Assembly: GCA_000494145.1 (NCBI GenBank) | Contig: AWOE01000035.1 | Location: 171 to 10,693, forward strand | Origin: Candidatus Calditenuaceae archaeon JGI OTU-1 | Lineage (GTDB): Archaea; Thermoproteota; Nitrososphaeria_A; Caldarchaeales; Calditenuaceae | Length of the DNA stretch: 10,523 nt | Direction: 5' to 3' | Part shown: positions 8,875 through 10,523 of the stretch, one piece after another | How the letters are laid out: every line of letters begins with the position of its first letter | Numbering within the stretch: position 1 is the stretch's first letter | Position numbers and translations under genes: made by a program | The notes under the pieces: generated by a model | Told to the model about the DNA's origin: nothing | Databases searched by the model: none | Seen by the model: only the letters and a program-made list of their open reading frames with translations

Positions 8875-9432
8875 ATGCTTCTTGGCAGGTGCGACGCTTC
8901 CCAACTTGTGAGCAGGAGGGTCATAAAGGGATGGGAAGGGAGGTACTTCGAGGACTTCGAGCCGGGAGACGTCTACGTCCATCCCTATGGCAGGACCGTG
9001 ACGGAGGCCGACAACGTGTGGTTCACGCTGCTGACGATGAACCCGAACGAGATCCACGTCAACGTCGACTACTCGAGGGAGACCGAGTGGGGAAGGCCTC
9101 TGGTCAACAGCACGCTGACGCTGGCGATCGTTTTGGGCCTCAGCGTACCGGACGTCAGCCAGAACGCTATCAACCTCGGCTTCGAGGAGGTGAGGTTCCC
9201 GAACCCCGTCTTCGCGGGAGACACGCTTTACGCTCAGAGCGAGGTGCTGGAGAAGAGGGAGTCGAGGTCCAGGCCCGAGATGGGCATAGTGAAGGTCAGG
9301 ACCATCGGCTACAACCAGAACGGCGTCCCTGTGGTCGAGTTCACGAGGACCGTCCTGGTCTGGAAGAGGGACTTCGCTCCCCGGAGGAAGCTGATGGAGA
9401 GGAGGACGAAGCTCGCAGAGGAGAGGTCGTGA
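8875..9432 (+). CDS. MaoC-family dehydratase (hotdog-fold enoyl-CoA hydratase-like)
   Basis: A 185-aa single hotdog-domain protein of the MaoC-like (R)-hydratase family. These enzymes add water to, or remove it from, acyl-CoA thioesters such as mesaconyl- or enoyl-CoA. Recognisable blocks: GRYFEDFEPGDVYVHPYGRTVTEADNVWFT, the hydratase segment MNPNEIHVNVDY, GRPLVNSTLTLAIVLGLSV, and FEEVRFPNPVFAGDTLYAQSEVLEKRESRSRPEMGIV. In the hydratase segment the general (D)xNPxH pattern reads NPNEIH, so Asn stands at the usual Asp position; related proteins often have MNTNPIH there. The substrate is unknown. The start is uncertain: ATG 8875 is the longest, but GTG 8908 (giving MSRRVIKGWEG) matches the family's N-terminus better and lies about 31 nt after an AT-rich GTAATGCTT. 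No SD precedes either. Confidence 0.88.
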   Translation: MLLGRCDASQLVSRRVIKGWEGRYFEDFEPGDVYVHPYGRTVTEADNVWFTLLTMNPNEIHVNVDYSRETEWGRPLVNSTLTLAIVLGLSVPDVSQNAINLGFEEVRFPNPVFAGDTLYAQSEVLEKRESRSRPEMGIVKVRTIGYNQNGVPVVEFTRTVLVWKRDFAPRRKLMERRTKLAEERS

Positions 9433-9487
9433 CGCAGGTTCCCGCGGAGGCGGCGATATTCGGGTGACGTCCACGTCCACGAAACAG

Positions 9488-9495
9488 TTTATATT
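9488..9495 (+). promoter_or_regulatory. TATA box of the asd leader transcript
   Basis: TTTATATT, preceded by a purine-rich BRE-like GAAACAG (9481-9487), is the clearest archaeal promoter in the window. With the usual 22-27-nt spacing, transcription begins at about 9514-9519, right at the GAGCGG that opens the leader inverted repeat. The asd mRNA would thus carry an untranslated leader of about 140-145 nt, long for an archaeal gene. Confidence 0.75.
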
Positions 9496-9516
9496 GTTGA
9501 CACGTTGCGACCGGTT

Positions 9517-9651
9517 GAGCGGAGGGGGTAGGTATGGGCCGTGCGACTTCGGTGACCTTCGGCTTCACGGCCTATACCTACTTCTATTTCTGGGAGGGAT
9601 AATGGAGTTCCCCCTCCTCCGCCCCCTCCGCTCGCGTCTCTGTTCCGGAGG
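9517..9651 (+). promoter_or_regulatory. Structured asd leader with mutually exclusive helices (putative attenuator)
   Basis: Three helices can be read. A: 9524-9543 with 9566-9585, 20 continuous pairs (16 Watson-Crick, 4 G-U), loop 22 nt; it buries the SD and AUG of the leader peptide, and its 3' strand is aromatic codons. B: GAGCGGAGGGGG (9517-9528) with CCCCCTCCGCTC (9622-9633), 12 perfect pairs plus a flanking G-U at each end; it excludes the outer part of A. C: CCTCCG (9625-9630) with CGGAGG (9646-9651), 6 pairs, hiding the asd SD and excluding B. A ribosome stalled on aromatic codons would open A and allow B, which prevents C and leaves the asd SD free; without stalling, A re-forms and C may form. 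Pairings are seen by eye; the switch is inferred. Helix C is weak for a thermophile, and part of B (9517-9523 with 9627-9633) could coexist with A. Confidence 0.55.
9534..9602 (+). CDS. Aromatic-rich leader peptide (22 aa) upstream of asd
   Basis: A short ORF: ATG at 9534, TAA at 9600-9602, 22 residues. Residues 9-20 read FGFTAYTYFYFW: four Phe, three Tyr and one Trp, eight aromatics in twelve positions, followed by Glu-Gly and stop. GGAGGGGGT (9521-9529) lies 4 nt ahead of the ATG, and the TATA box at 9488-9495 would place the mRNA 5' end just before this SD, so the peptide is the first ORF on the asd transcript. This resembles the phe/trp/tyr leader peptides of bacterial attenuators, where scarcity of the charged tRNA stalls the ribosome. 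The aromatic codons (TTC, TAT, TAC, TGG) also form one strand of an RNA helix, so part of the bias could come from pairing constraints. Seen: ORF, SD, TATA box, composition. Inferred: translation and a regulatory role. Confidence 0.65.
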   Translation: MGRATSVTFGFTAYTYFYFWEG

Positions 9652-9667
9652 TGTCGTGCATGGGTAA
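9602..9667 (+). CDS. Possible second short leader ORF bridging to asd
   Basis: A 21-codon ORF starts at the ATG that overlaps the stop of the aromatic leader ORF (TAATG, 9600-9604). GGGAGGG at 9592-9598 forms a plausible SD. It ends at a TAA (9665-9667) lying 8 nt into asd. The product (MEFPLLRPLRSRL...) is Leu/Arg/Pro-rich and not recognisable. Its coding region contains the C-rich tracts and the asd SD, so ribosomes translating it would melt any hairpin over that SD. It could equally be a chance open frame in a C-rich structural element. Confidence 0.25.
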   Translation: MEFPLLRPLRSRLCSGGVVHG

Positions 9668-10523
9668 GTTGAAGGTGTGTGTTCTCGGAGCGACAGGCAT
9701 GGTAGGGCAGATCTACCTGCAGATGCTCGCGGACCATCCGTGGTTCGAGGTGAGCGCCGTGACAGGGAACACCACAGTCGGCAAGAAGCTGATCGAGGCG
9801 TATGCCGGGAAGGGCGACCTGCCGAGGAAGTTCTGGGAGCTGGAGGTCCTCCCCTCAGATCCGTCGAAGATCGATGCCGACCTCGTGTTCAGCTGCCTTC
9901 CCACGAAGGCGGCGAGGGAGCTCGAGCACAAATTCGCCGAGGCCGGGTTCCCCGTCGTCTCCGACGCATCGGCCAACAGGTACCAAGAGGACGTGCCGCT
10001 GATAGTGCCCGAGATCAACCCCGAGCACCTCGACGCGATAGATGTGCAGAGGAAGAGGCGCGGGTGGGAAGGCTTCGTGGTGACGACGCCGAACTGCACA
10101 ACCACGGCCTTCGTCCTGCCGCTGAAACCGCTCCTCGACGAGTTCGGGCTGAGGTACGTGAACGTGGTAACGATGCAGGCAGTCTCTGGTGCAGGGTACA
10201 ACGGCGTTCCGTCGATGGCGATCATGGGGAACATCATACCCTACATACAGGGTGAGGAGGAGAAGGTCGAGCAGGAGCCGAGGAAGATACTCGGAACCTA
10301 CAGGGACGGAGCCTTCAGGCCCGCGGAGGTCACGATCGACGCCACCTGCACGAGGGTGCCGACCTTGGTGGGACATCTGGCCGCGGTCACAGCGACCCTC
10401 TCGAGGGAAGCATCGATCGAGGAGGTGGCGGAGGCCCTTGAAGGGTTCAGGGGCCTTCCGCAGCAGCTCGAGCTCCCCACAGCACCGCCGAGACCTGTAG
10501 TGGTCAGGGAGGAGGTGGACAGG
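9660..10523 (+). CDS. asd: Aspartate-semialdehyde dehydrogenase, archaeal type (3' end outside the window)
   Basis: It reduces L-aspartyl-4-phosphate with NADPH to L-aspartate 4-semialdehyde, the branch point to Thr, Met and Lys, and in many archaea also a building block for aromatic amino acids through the DKFP/ADH route. 288 codons are present and the frame is open at the window edge; the family is about 350 aa, so roughly 60 residues are missing. Visible: the Rossmann dinucleotide turn GATGMVG (10-16), FSCLPTKAA, SDASANRY, the catalytic Cys146 in TTPNCTTTAFVLPLKPL, the MQAVSGAGYNGVPSM loop, and CTRVPTLVGH with the conserved His239. These are typical of archaeal/fungal-type Asd. The ATG at 9660 follows CGGAGGTG (9646-9653) by 6 nt. 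Its mRNA is predicted to start near 9515 and to carry the aromatic leader peptide. Confidence 0.95.
   Translation, partial: MGKLKVCVLGATGMVGQIYLQMLADHPWFEVSAVTGNTTVGKKLIEAYAGKGDLPRKFWELEVLPSDPSKIDADLVFSCLPTKAARELEHKFAEAGFPVVSDASANRYQEDVPLIVPEINPEHLDAIDVQRKRRGWEGFVVTTPNCTTTAFVLPLKPLLDEFGLRYVNVVTMQAVSGAGYNGVPSMAIMGNIIPYIQGEEEKVEQEPRKILGTYRDGAFRPAEVTIDATCTRVPTLVGHLAAVTATLSREASIEEVAEALEGFRGLPQQLELPTAPPRPVVVREEVDR

Noticed and set aside
8463..8924. 153-aa minus-strand open frame across the sulfurtransferase start and the spacer
   Set aside because: It lies out of frame over most of the sulfurtransferase N-terminus, has low-complexity Arg/Pro/Ser composition, and has no SD or homology I can see; it is a GC-rich shadow frame.
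9544..9565. Known riboswitch (for example a lysine riboswitch) as the identity of the asd leader
   Set aside because: The leader is only about 145 nt and is dominated by long simple helices containing an ORF. I see no lysine-riboswitch five-helix core or other known aptamer motif. A covariance-model scan would settle it.
9464..9667. 67-aa plus-strand open frame covering the asd leader
   Set aside because: It begins upstream of the TATA box at 9488, so its 5' part would not be on the transcript. Only the segment from the internal ATG at 9602 is worth keeping, at low confidence.

Overview
The window is archaeal chromosome. It carries archaeal/eukaryotic-type ribosomal protein genes (L15, L34e, S19e), an archaeal SecY followed by a DUF106/EMC3-like insertase, and an archaeal-type aspartate-semialdehyde dehydrogenase. 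Promoters look like TATA boxes a short distance from the starts, with several probably leaderless genes. G+C is high, AGG is the favoured arginine codon, and GTG/TTG starts are common; this suggests a thermophile. A TACK-group (Thermoproteota, possibly Caldarchaeales-like) origin is my guess only; no rRNA or other marker fixes it.

Layout. 69-611 (-): a LOG/TIGR00725-type Rossmann protein, divergent from a ribosomal/translocon operon at 722-3373 (+): rpl15, secY, DUF106, rpl34e. The genes are tightly packed (3-nt gap, 1-nt TGATG overlap, 26-35-nt overlap). A cytidylate-kinase-like gene (3358-3945, -) converges on rpl34e with a 16-nt overlap and is divergent from a long thioredoxin-domain DUF255/YyaL-type protein (4012-6078, +). 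Next comes a minus-strand block: a 64-aa hypothetical overlapping rps19e, an MBL-fold hydrolase and a two-domain rhodanese sulfurtransferase. A MaoC-fold hydratase (8875-9432, +) follows. The last gene is asd (9660 onward, +), which runs off the right edge.

The most interesting region is 9480-9665, upstream of asd. It has a clear TATA box (9488-9495), then a Shine-Dalgarno sequence and a 22-codon ORF (9534-9602). Residues 9-20 of its product contain eight aromatic residues out of twelve (Phe, Tyr and Trp). The SD and start codon of this ORF lie in one strand of a continuous 20-bp helix whose other strand carries aromatic codons. The start of the predicted transcript can instead pair, over 12 perfect base pairs, with a C-rich tract just ahead of asd; that tract can also pair with the asd SD. 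This is the layout of a leader-peptide attenuator. Aspartate semialdehyde, the product of Asd, is a precursor of aromatic amino acids in archaea that use the DKFP/ADH (AroA'/AroB') route, so an aromatic-sensing leader on asd makes metabolic sense. The helices and the peptide are read directly from the sequence; the regulatory mechanism is inference.

No tRNA, rRNA, CRISPR array or insertion sequence was seen. No gene-free stretch exceeds 300 bases; the longest are 8666-8874 and 9433-9659.
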